From positions 146,579 through 210,578 of the forward strand of contig NZ_KE384357.1 of the NCBI RefSeq assembly GCF_000425385.1: a stretch of DNA of 64,000 nt, written 5' to 3'. A model generated the notes under the pieces. It did no database searches and was not told where the DNA came from. It saw nothing but the letters and a program-made list of their open reading frames with translations. Numbering within the stretch: the first letter of the stretch is position 1; every line of letters starts with the position of its first letter. Positions 16,700-23,465 of this stretch are shown one piece after another. The position numbers and the translations under genes were made by a program. This DNA comes from Pseudoduganella violaceinigra DSM 15887. GTDB taxonomy: Bacteria > Pseudomonadota > Gammaproteobacteria > Burkholderiales > Burkholderiaceae_D.

Positions 16700-17269
16700 C
16701 TAAGGATTTAAAGTGGAAGACTTCCACTCATCGCGCAGCAGGCTGTATTGATACAGGTCGTGATACCGTTCGGACCAATATCCGGCCTGACGCAGCAGGC
16801 CTTCGCGCTTGAAGCCAAGTTTAGCAAGAGAGCGTAACGAATCCGCGTTCTCGGGATGGACCTGCGCCTCGATTCGATTAAGCTGCATATGCCCCCAGCC
16901 CCAGGCTATGACGGCGCGCAGAGCCTCTTGCATGTAGCCCCTACCGCGTGCCTCAGGATACAGTTCATAGCCGACCGTGCAGCGCCGCCAGTTGCGGTTC
17001 CAGGCAAACAATCCGCACGTGCCGATCAACTTTTCCTGACCCTTCAGCTGCAGCCCCCAACGGGTGCCAGGATTAGCCAGCGCACGCCAACCAGCGAATA
17101 GCTCTACCAGTTTGGCCGCCGCCGCCTCGTCCGGCAGCGGGTCCGAGCCGAACCACTTCATGGACTCCCGATCCCCATGGATAGCAAATAGAGCGGGAAC
17201 ATCATCGAGTACGATCTCGCGCAATAGAAGGCGCTCGGTCTCGATTATGGGGAAATCTGCGGTTTGCAT
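16700..17269 (-). CDS. GNAT-family N-acetyltransferase (RimJ/RimL type)
   Basis: 189 residues with the RimJ/RimL hallmark start (IIETERLLLREIVLDDVPALF), the acetyl-CoA loop motif ELYPEARGRGYMQEAL and the terminal NADSLRSLAKLGFKREGLLR. Such enzymes acetylate protein N-termini, aminoglycosides or amino acid analogues; the substrate cannot be read from sequence. Only 9 bases separate it from the ClpS-like gene. Confidence 0.88.
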   Translation of the reverse strand: MQTADFPIIETERLLLREIVLDDVPALFAIHGDRESMKWFGSDPLPDEAAAAKLVELFAGWRALANPGTRWGLQLKGQEKLIGTCGLFAWNRNWRRCTVGYELYPEARGRGYMQEALRAVIAWGWGHMQLNRIEAQVHPENADSLRSLAKLGFKREGLLRQAGYWSERYHDLYQYSLLRDEWKSSTLNP

Positions 17270-17276
17270 GGCCGTC

Positions 17277-17927
17277 CTAAGTGAGGTCTAACTCCCAGCC
17301 CTGCCGGGGTTCCTCATTAAGATCATGATCATACCGCTCACGCCATCCCGGCTGCGAAATAGGAAGAAATTCGGCCAGCAAATCCTTATGCACCTGGGTA
17401 AACGACAGCCCCAGATGGGCCGGCGCCACTGGCGAAGACCAGTATTCAAGCGATTGCACGCCGTTTCGGGCCCAGATACGAAACTCCGGCTCCGATTCAT
17501 CCAGCTCCAGATCGGCAACATCTCGCTGCGTCGACAGCCCGAGTTCGACGAACGGAAGCCCGGGGAGCTTTCGATGCACATCGCGCAGCAATGCATCGCG
17601 GCGTTTGTGATCCTGGATGTAACCGATTTCCACAGTAGCGCTGGGCCATGCATTGGGGTTAGCCATATCCGCTGCGCGTTTCCATATGCAGCGACGAATC
17701 ATCGGCGGAAGAAAGTCCTTATCGCGATTCATCGTGTCGTCCGAAAACACTTGCAGCGACTCGTGCAAACCCGGGCCAGGCCACTTGATGGTCAACCGAA
17801 AGTCCGCTTCCAGCCAGCCAAAAGAGTCGATGAACTTCGGTGGAAAGATCGCCGTTGGGCCCTTTATCAAAGCGCGGCCAATACGCAGGCAGCGGCGTCG
17901 ATTAGTGTTCATTTGTGTCGTGGTCAT
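17277..17927 (-). CDS. Hypothetical protein, 216 residues
   Basis: No recognised family. No signal peptide or membrane segment; starts MTTTQMNTNRRRCLRIGRAL with a basic N-terminus and contains a tryptophan-rich C-terminal third. It precedes the acetyltransferase by 7 bases, so the two are probably co-transcribed. It is the last intact chromosomal gene before the cassette array. Confidence 0.65.
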   Translation of the reverse strand: MTTTQMNTNRRRCLRIGRALIKGPTAIFPPKFIDSFGWLEADFRLTIKWPGPGLHESLQVFSDDTMNRDKDFLPPMIRRCIWKRAADMANPNAWPSATVEIGYIQDHKRRDALLRDVHRKLPGLPFVELGLSTQRDVADLELDESEPEFRIWARNGVQSLEYWSSPVAPAHLGLSFTQVHKDLLAEFLPISQPGWRERYDHDLNEEPRQGWELDLT

Positions 17928-17948
17928 CAGAATGAGAGGCTAAAAAAC

Positions 17949-18167
17949 TTACTCTGAAATGCGATAACGGGCAATCGAGCCGTCCTTGCGTTTTGTAAGG
18001 ATAACGTCACCCACAGTTTCTGGGCTGCCCAGATACTCAATATTCGGTCCGCCCTGCACTTCAGAGATCAACAGCTGTCCGCCGCTGGTTTTCCAGGAAA
18101 GAATTGGTCCGGAAAAGCGCAGCTTTGGCGTGTACAGGGAACGGAGTGGGCGAAGTTGAGCATGCAG
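17949..18167 (-). pseudogene. 5'-truncated gene fragment at left end of cassette array
   Basis: A frame of about 72 codons without ATG, GTG or TTG start, ending in TAA. It reads well (PKLRFSGPILSWKTSGGQLL ... DVILTKRKDGSIARYRISE) with a proper coding feel, but the frame opens at the TAA lying in an attC-type R'' motif at 18167-18173. So it looks like the 3' part of a gene joined to a broken attC site. No family recognised. Confidence 0.6.
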
Positions 18168-18173
18168 TTAGAC
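18145..18173 (-). repeat. Truncated attC site (left end of array)
   Basis: On the minus strand GTCTAAC fits the R'' consensus RYYYAAC just after the stop of the 77-residue gene, and TCAAC follows at the L'' position as in the complete sites. The rest of the hairpin and the core site are missing; the sequence runs into the gene fragment. Confidence 0.5.
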
Positions 18174-18178
18174 ATCTA

Positions 18179-18412
18179 TTATTCCGTTGGTTTTGACTCG
18201 ACAGTTGTGATGTGGCTTGAAACAATCATTGGAGTCGCGCCCATCTGACCAAGGCGGCTAGTAAATGGAGAAAAGGCATGTGAAGCAGCGATAAACAAAA
18301 CTCCGGCCAAGATTGCAACCAGCACTAACCATCCGGTCAAGAGCCACAGACCGGCAGCAAGAGAAAAACACCCGAAAATCAGAAGCGTGTCGCCGACCCT
18401 TCTCGTATTCAT
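18179..18412 (-). CDS. Cassette gene 7: two-helix membrane protein
   Basis: 77 residues. Two hydrophobic segments (LLIFGCFSLAAGLWLLTG and LVLVAILAGVLFIAASHAF) separated by a tight turn, then a polar tail. No family recognised. Flanked upstream by attC site 18434-18505, with the ATG 22 bases past the core site and no space for a promoter of its own, as usual for cassette genes. Confidence 0.6.
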   Translation of the reverse strand: MNTRRVGDTLLIFGCFSLAAGLWLLTGWLVLVAILAGVLFIAASHAFSPFTSRLGQMGATPMIVSSHITTVESKPTE

Positions 18413-18433
18413 TCCGATTCTTCCCAGGATGCC

Positions 18434-18505
18434 ATCTAACGTCCAACGTAACTGGCTGCCGGAGCGCGCAGCGTGGAGGCAGTCCAGTTGACCGCAAGGT
18501 TGGGC
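18434..18505 (-). repeat. attC-like site A (72 bp)
   Basis: Minus-strand R'' GCCCAAC, long imperfect hairpin (GGCAG-CCAGTT / AACTGG-CTGCC), and core GTTAGAT matching GTTRRRY. Shares the inner arms with sites C and D. Confidence 0.78.
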
Positions 18506-18508
18506 CCT

Positions 18509-18934
18509 TTAATCATTTGTACCAGAACACCAAAGGCGAAACGAGAAAGTGTCCGGATCGTCTGTTGGGGATACATTGAGATCAGCCCTGATTGCCAACA
18601 TCAACTGATTTAGCGCATGGTCATGCGTCTCTACCGAAGGATTCGGGTTTGACCTCGCGATCGCGTCTTGAAACTGGCGGAGCGCCGAAAGTACCCTCTG
18701 CGCGGCAACCAATCCAATAGTGTTTGTGGCGCGAGCCCAGCGACGTTGCGCTTCAGGAGTTGAATCGGAGCCCACTGTGCGGCTCAGAGCATCCAAGAAC
18801 TCACGATAATGTTCCAATTTTTGTTTGCGCCATTCGGCCTCACGTTCTTTTCTCTTAGTCAGGAAGAACGTACCTGCAGCAACCACAATACTGGCGGCGG
18901 CAGAAATTATAGCGACAGTGATCGGTGTATCCAT
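18509..18934 (-). CDS. Cassette gene 6: membrane-anchored coiled protein
   Basis: 141 residues from ATG 18934; the upstream TTG lies in the core site and is not needed. One N-terminal membrane segment (VAIISAAASIVVAAGTFFLT), then charged helices (KRKEREAEWRKQKLEHYREF). The architecture, an N-terminal anchor plus a cytoplasmic helical domain, is common among phage-defence or stress cassettes, but the family is unknown. The start is 10 bases after the GTTGGGC core. Confidence 0.65.
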   Translation of the reverse strand: MDTPITVAIISAAASIVVAAGTFFLTKRKEREAEWRKQKLEHYREFLDALSRTVGSDSTPEAQRRWARATNTIGLVAAQRVLSALRQFQDAIARSNPNPSVETHDHALNQLMLAIRADLNVSPTDDPDTFSFRLWCSGTND

Positions 18935-18943
18935 TGTCAGGAA

Positions 18944-19000
18944 GCCCAACGTTTACGATCAGCGGCGCCGTCAAGCGTTCGCTGGATTGGTTTGTTGGGG
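18944..19000 (-). repeat. attC-like site B (57 bp)
   Basis: Minus-strand R'' CCCCAAC and core GTTGGGC enclose a short hairpin (AGCGAACG / CGCCGCT-type arms). It is the shortest site in the array and its inner sequence differs from A, C and D. Confidence 0.68.
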
Positions 19001-19016
19001 CTAGCGTCAAATCGTA

Positions 19017-19229
19017 TCATTTGACCTCGTTGATAGCCCGGACACCTACCTTTGCAGCGATAGCATTGAGCGCATCGCGATCCGATTTTTTCAAGATTAA
19101 CTGGGTCGAAACAAAGCGGTCAAGGCCATGAAGCACGCCAAGTTCTCCGGTGCGGCCACGAATGGCAAACTTAGAAAGCGTGGACCGAAGCACGGCGATT
19201 TCTTCGGAAGTCAATTGCACTTCAGGCAT
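19017..19229 (-). CDS. Cassette gene 5: small hypothetical protein
   Basis: 70 residues from ATG 19229 (MPEVQLTSEEIAVLRSTLSK). No family recognised; helical, soluble, basic C-terminal half. An in-frame extension of 29 codons upstream lies wholly inside the attC site and is not coding. The start is 13 bases after the core site. Confidence 0.6.
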   Translation of the reverse strand: MPEVQLTSEEIAVLRSTLSKFAIRGRTGELGVLHGLDRFVSTQLILKKSDRDALNAIAAKVGVRAINEVK

Positions 19230-19241
19230 TACAGCTTTGCT

Positions 19242-19313
19242 CCCCAACGTTGGACGTAACCGGACGCTGCAGCGCGCAGCGATGCAGTGGTCCGGTTGAC
19301 GGAATGGTTGGGA
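19242..19313 (-). repeat. attC-like site C (72 bp)
   Basis: Minus-strand R'' TCCCAAC and core GTTGGGG, with hairpin arms CCATTCCGTCAACCGG / CCGGTTACGTCCAACG. Nearly the same inner sequence as site D, so both come from one attC lineage. Confidence 0.78.
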
Positions 19314-19326
19314 CAAATAGCGGAGT

Positions 19327-19545
19327 TCATGGTTTTGACTTTTCGGGCTTTTCGAGAACCGGAACGTCTTCGCCGGAGAGGAGTTCTGACAAGTCTTCCG
19401 GGGAAAGCTTTTTCATTTTCGCCTCAAGTTTCCGATCATAGTTCCGGTCATTCGGTTCCCAGCCCTTTTGTGCCTTTCGACCATATTCCTGAACGAAGCG
19501 CCCAAGCTTTCCAGCGAGACTCGCTTTGGTGCGGTTAGATGGCAT
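19327..19545 (-). CDS. Cassette gene 4: small basic hypothetical protein
   Basis: 72 residues, highly charged, helical (SLAGKLGRFVQEYGRKAQKG ... KMKKLSPEDLSELLSGED) and ending in a Lys/Pro-rich tail. No signal peptide, no family recognised. The start ATG is 6 bases after site D. Confidence 0.58.
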   Translation of the reverse strand: MPSNRTKASLAGKLGRFVQEYGRKAQKGWEPNDRNYDRKLEAKMKKLSPEDLSELLSGEDVPVLEKPEKSKP

Positions 19546-19551
19546 TGCATT

Positions 19552-19622
19552 CCCAAAGTTGAACGTAACCGGCTGCAGCTGCGCGCAGCGATGCGAAGGT
19601 CCGGTTGACGGAATGGTTAGCG
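19552..19622 (-). repeat. attC-like site D (71 bp), core altered
   Basis: Minus-strand R'' CGCTAAC and an inner hairpin shared with site C, but the core reads TTTGGGA where GTTRRRY is expected. The altered first base lies at the strand exchange point, so this site may no longer recombine. Confidence 0.68.
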
Positions 19623-19628
19623 CGGATT

Positions 19629-20000
19629 CTAAAATTCATGTTCTAGCCCAATACATTCGACCTGACTGCAGGCATACCACGCAACGTCTTTGAACTCGCA
19701 GGACCCGCCCAAATTATCTTTCAAAAATTTGCAATTCACGAACTCGCACTCCACAAATTTTGATCCCGAAAACGACGTGCCAAAGAAAGTGCAGTTTGTG
19801 AACTTAACGTTCACGAAAACGGCGCAGTTGAATAGACCCCAGTACCATTCGCAGTTTGTCAGGGAACACCCGACAAAAACGCCGTCAACATCACCGCCTT
19901 CCGTTGTGATGTTAGAAAAGTCGCAGTACTGATAGATGTCTCTCAAACGCGAAAGGTGATCTGTCGAATTCGAATCGAATTGTTGAGACTCAAATAGCAT
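19629..20000 (-). CDS. Cassette gene 3: pentapeptide-like repeat protein
   Basis: 123 residues from ATG 20000, 5 bases after the GTTAGCG core; longer in-frame readings would start inside the attC site. From about residue 25 the chain repeats a C/N-x-F pattern (CDFSNI, NCAVFVNVKFTNCTFFGTSF, KFVECEFVNCKFLKDN), a cysteine-rich variant of pentapeptide repeats that should form a quadrilateral beta-helix. Function unknown. Confidence 0.66.
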   Translation of the reverse strand: MLFESQQFDSNSTDHLSRLRDIYQYCDFSNITTEGGDVDGVFVGCSLTNCEWYWGLFNCAVFVNVKFTNCTFFGTSFSGSKFVECEFVNCKFLKDNLGGSCEFKDVAWYACSQVECIGLEHEF

Positions 20001-20005
20001 AGGGC

Positions 20006-20069
20006 CGCTAACGCCTCTGTTCAGCCGCGCCGAAGGCGTCGGCTGGAACACTAGGTTCGGCCGTTAGCA
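20006..20069 (-). repeat. attC-like site E (64 bp)
   Basis: Minus-strand R'' TGCTAAC and core GTTAGCG enclose a near-perfect stem (GTTCCAGCCGACGCC / GGCGCGGCTGAAC) with one extra-helical base and a TTC loop, the most hairpin-like site in the array. The upstream gene's stop codon lies inside it, as is common in cassettes. Confidence 0.8.
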
Positions 20070-20425
20070 TATTCAAATTCCTCAAATGGTAATTCGATTG
20101 GAGAAAGTAAATAGGAAATACCATCTTCGGATTGCTTAACGTGCCAGACAGCGACTCCAACTGAAGGGACGCTTAATGCTAACGGAAACGCGAACGGCGG
20201 AACCCAGAGCAATTCGATGTCACCGTCGCCGGCCCAGCCTATTTCAAGAAAGGATATCTTGGCTTGGTCAATGTAGGGTGCCGCGTTGGCTGCCGATCCA
20301 AGCACAAGTTCGGGTTTCAATGCGAACTGGCGGTTGTCGATGTATTCGTAGCCGTAAGCGTGGAAATCCCTCATTGCTTCGGGTGGATAGTTGACAATCT
20401 GTCCTATTGGAATCGTGTAGCCCAT
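20051..20425 (-). CDS. Cassette gene 2: hypothetical protein, 124 residues
   Basis: No recognised family. Soluble, with aromatic-rich beta-like stretches (FHAYGYEYIDNRQFALKPEL, DIELLWVPPFAFPLALSVPS) that look like an immunity or SMI1-type fold, but no motif proves this. The last codons are within attC site E. GC content is lower than the flanking chromosome. Confidence 0.62.
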   Translation of the reverse strand: MGYTIPIGQIVNYPPEAMRDFHAYGYEYIDNRQFALKPELVLGSAANAAPYIDQAKISFLEIGWAGDGDIELLWVPPFAFPLALSVPSVGVAVWHVKQSEDGISYLLSPIELPFEEFEYANGRT

Positions 20426-20440
20426 GTTCTTCTTGAAGTG

Positions 20441-20509
20441 GTTAAAGCCGAACGTACTTGAATTAACCGGCGCGCTTCAGCGCGTCCGAGTTGAATGAAT
20501 GGTTGGGCG
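20441..20509 (-). repeat. attC-like site F (69 bp), core altered
   Basis: Minus-strand R'' GCCCAAC and a GCGCGC-tipped hairpin (CGCGCTGAAGCGCG), but the core region reads TTTAACC instead of GTTRRRY, the same first-base change as site D. Confidence 0.65.
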
Positions 20510-20513
20510 ATAG

Positions 20514-20732
20514 CTAGCCATGACGCCAACCAAGTAACGTGGCAATGCCTATCGATACTGCAACGGCGCCCGCGCACCCAAAACCGATAACGAAGGCCCA
20601 AAACAAGAAAGGATGCTCTTTCGCATTGGTGAATCCACCACCCTCCCATTCGATCCGTCGCTTCAACGCAAAAGAAGTACAAACCGCGACGATGATTATT
20701 CCACCAAGTAGCGATTCCCACGCTTCGTTCAT
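20514..20732 (-). CDS. Cassette gene 1: two-helix membrane protein
   Basis: 72 residues from ATG 20732. Hydrophobic segments LLGGIIIVAVCTSFAL and FWAFVIGFGCAGAVAVSIGI flank a charged loop (KRRIEWEGGGFTNAKEH). No family recognised. It is the first gene in the reading direction of the array; the GTTGGGC core lies 6 bases upstream of its ATG. Confidence 0.6.
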   Translation of the reverse strand: MNEAWESLLGGIIIVAVCTSFALKRRIEWEGGGFTNAKEHPFLFWAFVIGFGCAGAVAVSIGIATLLGWRHG

Positions 20733-20738
20733 TTCAGG

Positions 20739-20745
20739 GCCCAAC
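20739..20745 (-). other. Core recombination site at right end of cassette array
   Basis: Minus-strand GTTGGGC matches GTTRRRY but no R''/L'' hairpin follows on the far side. This is where an attI site would be expected; none can be identified with confidence, and a short inverted repeat (ACGTCA-TAT-TGACGT, 20755-20769) lies next to it. Confidence 0.5.
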
Positions 20746-20983
20746 GTAAAGTAGACGTCATATTGACGTATTTTAAAATTTTACCATGACGCACAAACAC
20801 AGCTTGAAGGGCATTTACGTGAGTAAAAGCAAAGCCGAAATCGATTGATTCAATCTTGAGGGACAGGGAATTGTGAATGCACTATCGTATGACTTAGCCG
20901 TGGCTAAAAGTCCGCTTCTGGCTTCGGCTTCAAAAATCTATCTCATCTGACAAGCAGTGCCTGGGCAATCTGAGCTAGTAAAT
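20746..20983. other. Gene-free stretch next to cassette array
   Basis: 238 bases, AT-rich, with the ACGTCA/TGACGT inverted repeat at 20755-20769. No integrase gene or long frame on either strand. This is the position where intI would stand if the array were a complete integron; nothing recognisable remains. Confidence 0.5.
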
Positions 20984-21484
20984 CTAATTGCACTGAGCAA
21001 GCGCACTTTCGGCATCGCATGGCACTTTCCCTTCAAGCAGCGAAAGATCTGAGGAGACCACACCTTTGCACAGCATGATGGTTTCGTTTTCGCTGCCGTC
21101 GGCAGTTACTCGAACCCCACGGTGGTACTGCTCACTCTCATCGGAGTATTCAAAGACGGCATAGGAATACTTGCCGATCGCGAAGCGAACCTCGAATCTA
21201 CTTGTTTCGGCCCGTGTGTAGTGCGAAAACAGGAATTCTCTGGTCGAACCATTCGGCCTCTTGGGAAACTCCAGTTCAACGTTGGATGGAGACCCGAACC
21301 GATAGTAGAGCCTACCTGTGCTCGCCGTGATTTCCGGAGTCGAACACATCGAAACGATCTTCCCGCCTTTCCCAATACCACATGCGAAGATGACCTTCTC
21401 ATTAGCCGCGCACAGGCTCTCGCCCGCCGATACCGTTTGCAGAAATGAGAGTAGCAACGAAAAACTCAGGCTGCGGCGCATCAT
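20984..21484 (-). CDS. Secreted hypothetical protein
   Basis: 166 residues with a signal peptide (MMRRSLSFSLLLSFLQTVSA). Six cysteines in the mature chain (SLCAAN, FACGIG, SMCSTP, MLCKG, PCDAES, AQCN) suggest disulfides. No family recognised. It starts within the last codons of the thioredoxin-like frame, overlapping by 4 bases, so both come from one message. Confidence 0.72.
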   Translation of the reverse strand: MMRRSLSFSLLLSFLQTVSAGESLCAANEKVIFACGIGKGGKIVSMCSTPEITASTGRLYYRFGSPSNVELEFPKRPNGSTREFLFSHYTRAETSRFEVRFAIGKYSYAVFEYSDESEQYHRGVRVTADGSENETIMLCKGVVSSDLSLLEGKVPCDAESALAQCN

Positions 21485-21948
21485 CGCTTTCCCGCTTTGA
21501 CGCGCCTGAGAAACCGGAGGAGATCATCCGGTTCATCGGCAGGAATGAAATACGCGAACTTACCTTGGTTTTCGTAAGCGCCAGTAAGAATGGCACCATT
21601 GGCATCCAGGGCCAGCGTACGAGGAACGTAGTCCCCGTCGCTGCCGAATTTCTTGCTTAACGCGGGCTCCGTATCTTGATCCGCCCGCATCAGCACCAGT
21701 CCACGCAGTGCTTTGACGACTTCAGGGTCTTTGAAAAACTTGGAGTACGCCTTGCAAGTCCCACACCAATCGGCATAGACAATCAGAATGCCGCGCTGGC
21801 CACCATCTTTGAGCATGGGCATTCCCTGCTCATAACTCACCCAATGTAATTCCTTGTCGTTCCAGTCGATTTTTGCCGGAGATTCCGCGTGCAAAGCCGT
21901 CGTCAAAAGGGATCACAAACACAGGACGAGAAATTTAATAACTCGCAT
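21481..21948 (-). pseudogene. Periplasmic thioredoxin-like protein with stop codon in the signal peptide
   Basis: The thioredoxin fold is intact (ILIVYADWCGTCKAYSKFF with the CxxC motif WCGTCK, then VPRTLALDANGAILTGAYEN), of the DsbD-gamma/DUF953-like type. The natural start is ATG 21948, giving MRVIKFLVLCL then TGA (21913-21915), then SLLTTALHA before the mature ESPAKIDW. The stop splits a normal signal peptide in one frame. Re-initiation at TTG 21906 would give an unexported 141-residue protein. Either the gene is inactivated, or the TGA is a sequencing error or is read through. Confidence 0.75.
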
Positions 21949-22044
21949 AGAAAAGCATTGTTTTTTATTCAGGCGCGAAGTCTATCACTTTCGCGCGGGA
22001 TCCCATTCCTGGATGGGTCCGTGCGCTACCCAGCCTTGGCCGAC

Positions 22045-22665
22045 CTACCCATTGAAGATCGCATTGAGTTTCGCGCACCAGCGCTTCGCCGGTACCTCAC
22101 CCTGCATGGGAAACTTCAGGAACGGGCTGTTTTCGTCGGCAACCTCAAGCACCAGCTTGTAGTTCTTCTTGTACTCGGTATGCGTGACGGTCGGCTCCCG
22201 CATATTCGTTCCAGGAATATACGCACCGCCCGTGATACCTACGTCCATGCGGGTTCCGGTCCCCCATTCGTAGTACCACTGAAGCACGTAAGAGAAATCG
22301 TGGATCTTGTATTCGCCATTGACACTGTTGCAGGCAACGAGCTTTCGGTTCGTTTTATCGAAAGCGAAGAACACCGGGCTCGGATATCCGAGCATGTTTT
22401 CGGCATTCAGGTTCAAGGACTCTTTGGCATTGATACTCTCGACCAGGAGACGACCACGCCGCGCAATCCCCAACAGGGTCTTGATGGCCAGATAGCAAAT
22501 GCCTGCGGCGGCAAGGAGGAACAAGAAGAGGTTGAAACTTCGCATCTGCGAAGAGAAGATCAGCACAAGAAGCGAAATGATGGCCGCGATGCCGGTGATG
22601 CCGGCAATCGGGATAGCGAAGGTGCCGAGCAGTGCTACACCAACTGAACGAATGACTGCTGACAT
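22045..22665 (-). CDS. Membrane protein with soluble C-terminal domain, unknown
   Basis: 206 residues from ATG 22665, supported by AGGAGA upstream. Two N-terminal hydrophobic segments (about 1-30 and 38-60) then a cytoplasmic domain of about 130 residues (FFAFDKTNRKLVACNSVNG, HDFSYVLQWYYEWG, YKLVLEVADENSPFLKFPM). The C-terminal half resembles the DUF4755-like domain found with small membrane proteins, but I am not certain. Single gene, no clear partner. Confidence 0.7.
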   Translation of the reverse strand: MSAVIRSVGVALLGTFAIPIAGITGIAAIISLLVLIFSSQMRSFNLFLFLLAAAGICYLAIKTLLGIARRGRLLVESINAKESLNLNAENMLGYPSPVFFAFDKTNRKLVACNSVNGEYKIHDFSYVLQWYYEWGTGTRMDVGITGGAYIPGTNMREPTVTHTEYKKNYKLVLEVADENSPFLKFPMQGEVPAKRWCAKLNAIFNG

Positions 22666-22736
22666 GATTGGTCTCCTGAATAAGTTGAAGGAAGAACGTA
22701 GTTTCAAACTTGCAGCTTGATGCAGTTGGCCCCCAA

Positions 22737-23462
22737 CTAAAGCCCCTTCACCTTTTGGTATCCGCTGCGGCTGACCGGAATTTTCCGGCCATCCTTCAGC
22801 ACCGCGCAGTGACTGTCCTTGGTCGCCTGCTCGATACGCTCGATGCGCTCCACATTAACGATCCAGGAGCGATGCAGGCGTACAAAGCGGGTCTGATCGA
22901 GCTGTTCTCCAAGTTCCGACAGGCGCTGGTTCTTCAGGTACTGCTTTCCTTCTGCCAGGATCTCGACGTAATCGTCCTGCGCTTCGATGGAATCGATACG
23001 CTCCGCCGCGATCACATGGACGCGCGAGCCATCGCGAATCAGCACACGCTCGAGCGGGCCGTTGCGGGTAGCCGCTTCCGCCGCCATCTGCGCCACCGCC
23101 GGACGGTCGGCACCGAGGCGGGTGCGGACATGGGCAATCGCCTGGTCCATGCGCTCTTGCGGATAAGGCTTGAGCAGGTAGTCGATCGCATGCACTTCGA
23201 ACGCCTTCAACGCATACTGGTCGTAAGCGGTGGCGAATACATAATGCGGCTTGCTGCCTGCCAGCTCCACTACTTCAAAGCCGTCAAGCTTGGGCATCTG
23301 GATATCGAGGAAGACCACATCCGGCTCCAGTTCGGCAATCGCTTTCACCGCTTCAAAGCCGTTGCCACATTCGGCCACCACCTCCACATCGGCGTGTGCC
23401 CGCAGGTATTCCCGCATGACGCCGCGGGCCAGTTCTTCATCATCGACAATGATGACGCGCAT
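22737..23462 (-). CDS. LytTR-family response regulator (AlgR/LytR type)
   Basis: 241 residues. The receiver domain has the acidic pair Asp7/Asp8, phospho-acceptor Asp53 (VVFLDIQMPKLDGFE) and lysine in YLLKPYP. The C-terminal 110 residues are a LytTR DNA-binding domain (IDSIEAQDDYVEILAEGKQY ... RLHRSWIVNVERIERIE ... GRKIPVSRSGYQKVKGL). Partner of the adjacent LytS-type kinase, 3 bases away. The operon start carries AlgR-like repeats, so autoregulation is likely. Confidence 0.94.
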   Translation of the reverse strand: MRVIIVDDEELARGVMREYLRAHADVEVVAECGNGFEAVKAIAELEPDVVFLDIQMPKLDGFEVVELAGSKPHYVFATAYDQYALKAFEVHAIDYLLKPYPQERMDQAIAHVRTRLGADRPAVAQMAAEAATRNGPLERVLIRDGSRVHVIAAERIDSIEAQDDYVEILAEGKQYLKNQRLSELGEQLDQTRFVRLHRSWIVNVERIERIEQATKDSHCAVLKDGRKIPVSRSGYQKVKGL

Positions 23463-23465
23463 GGT

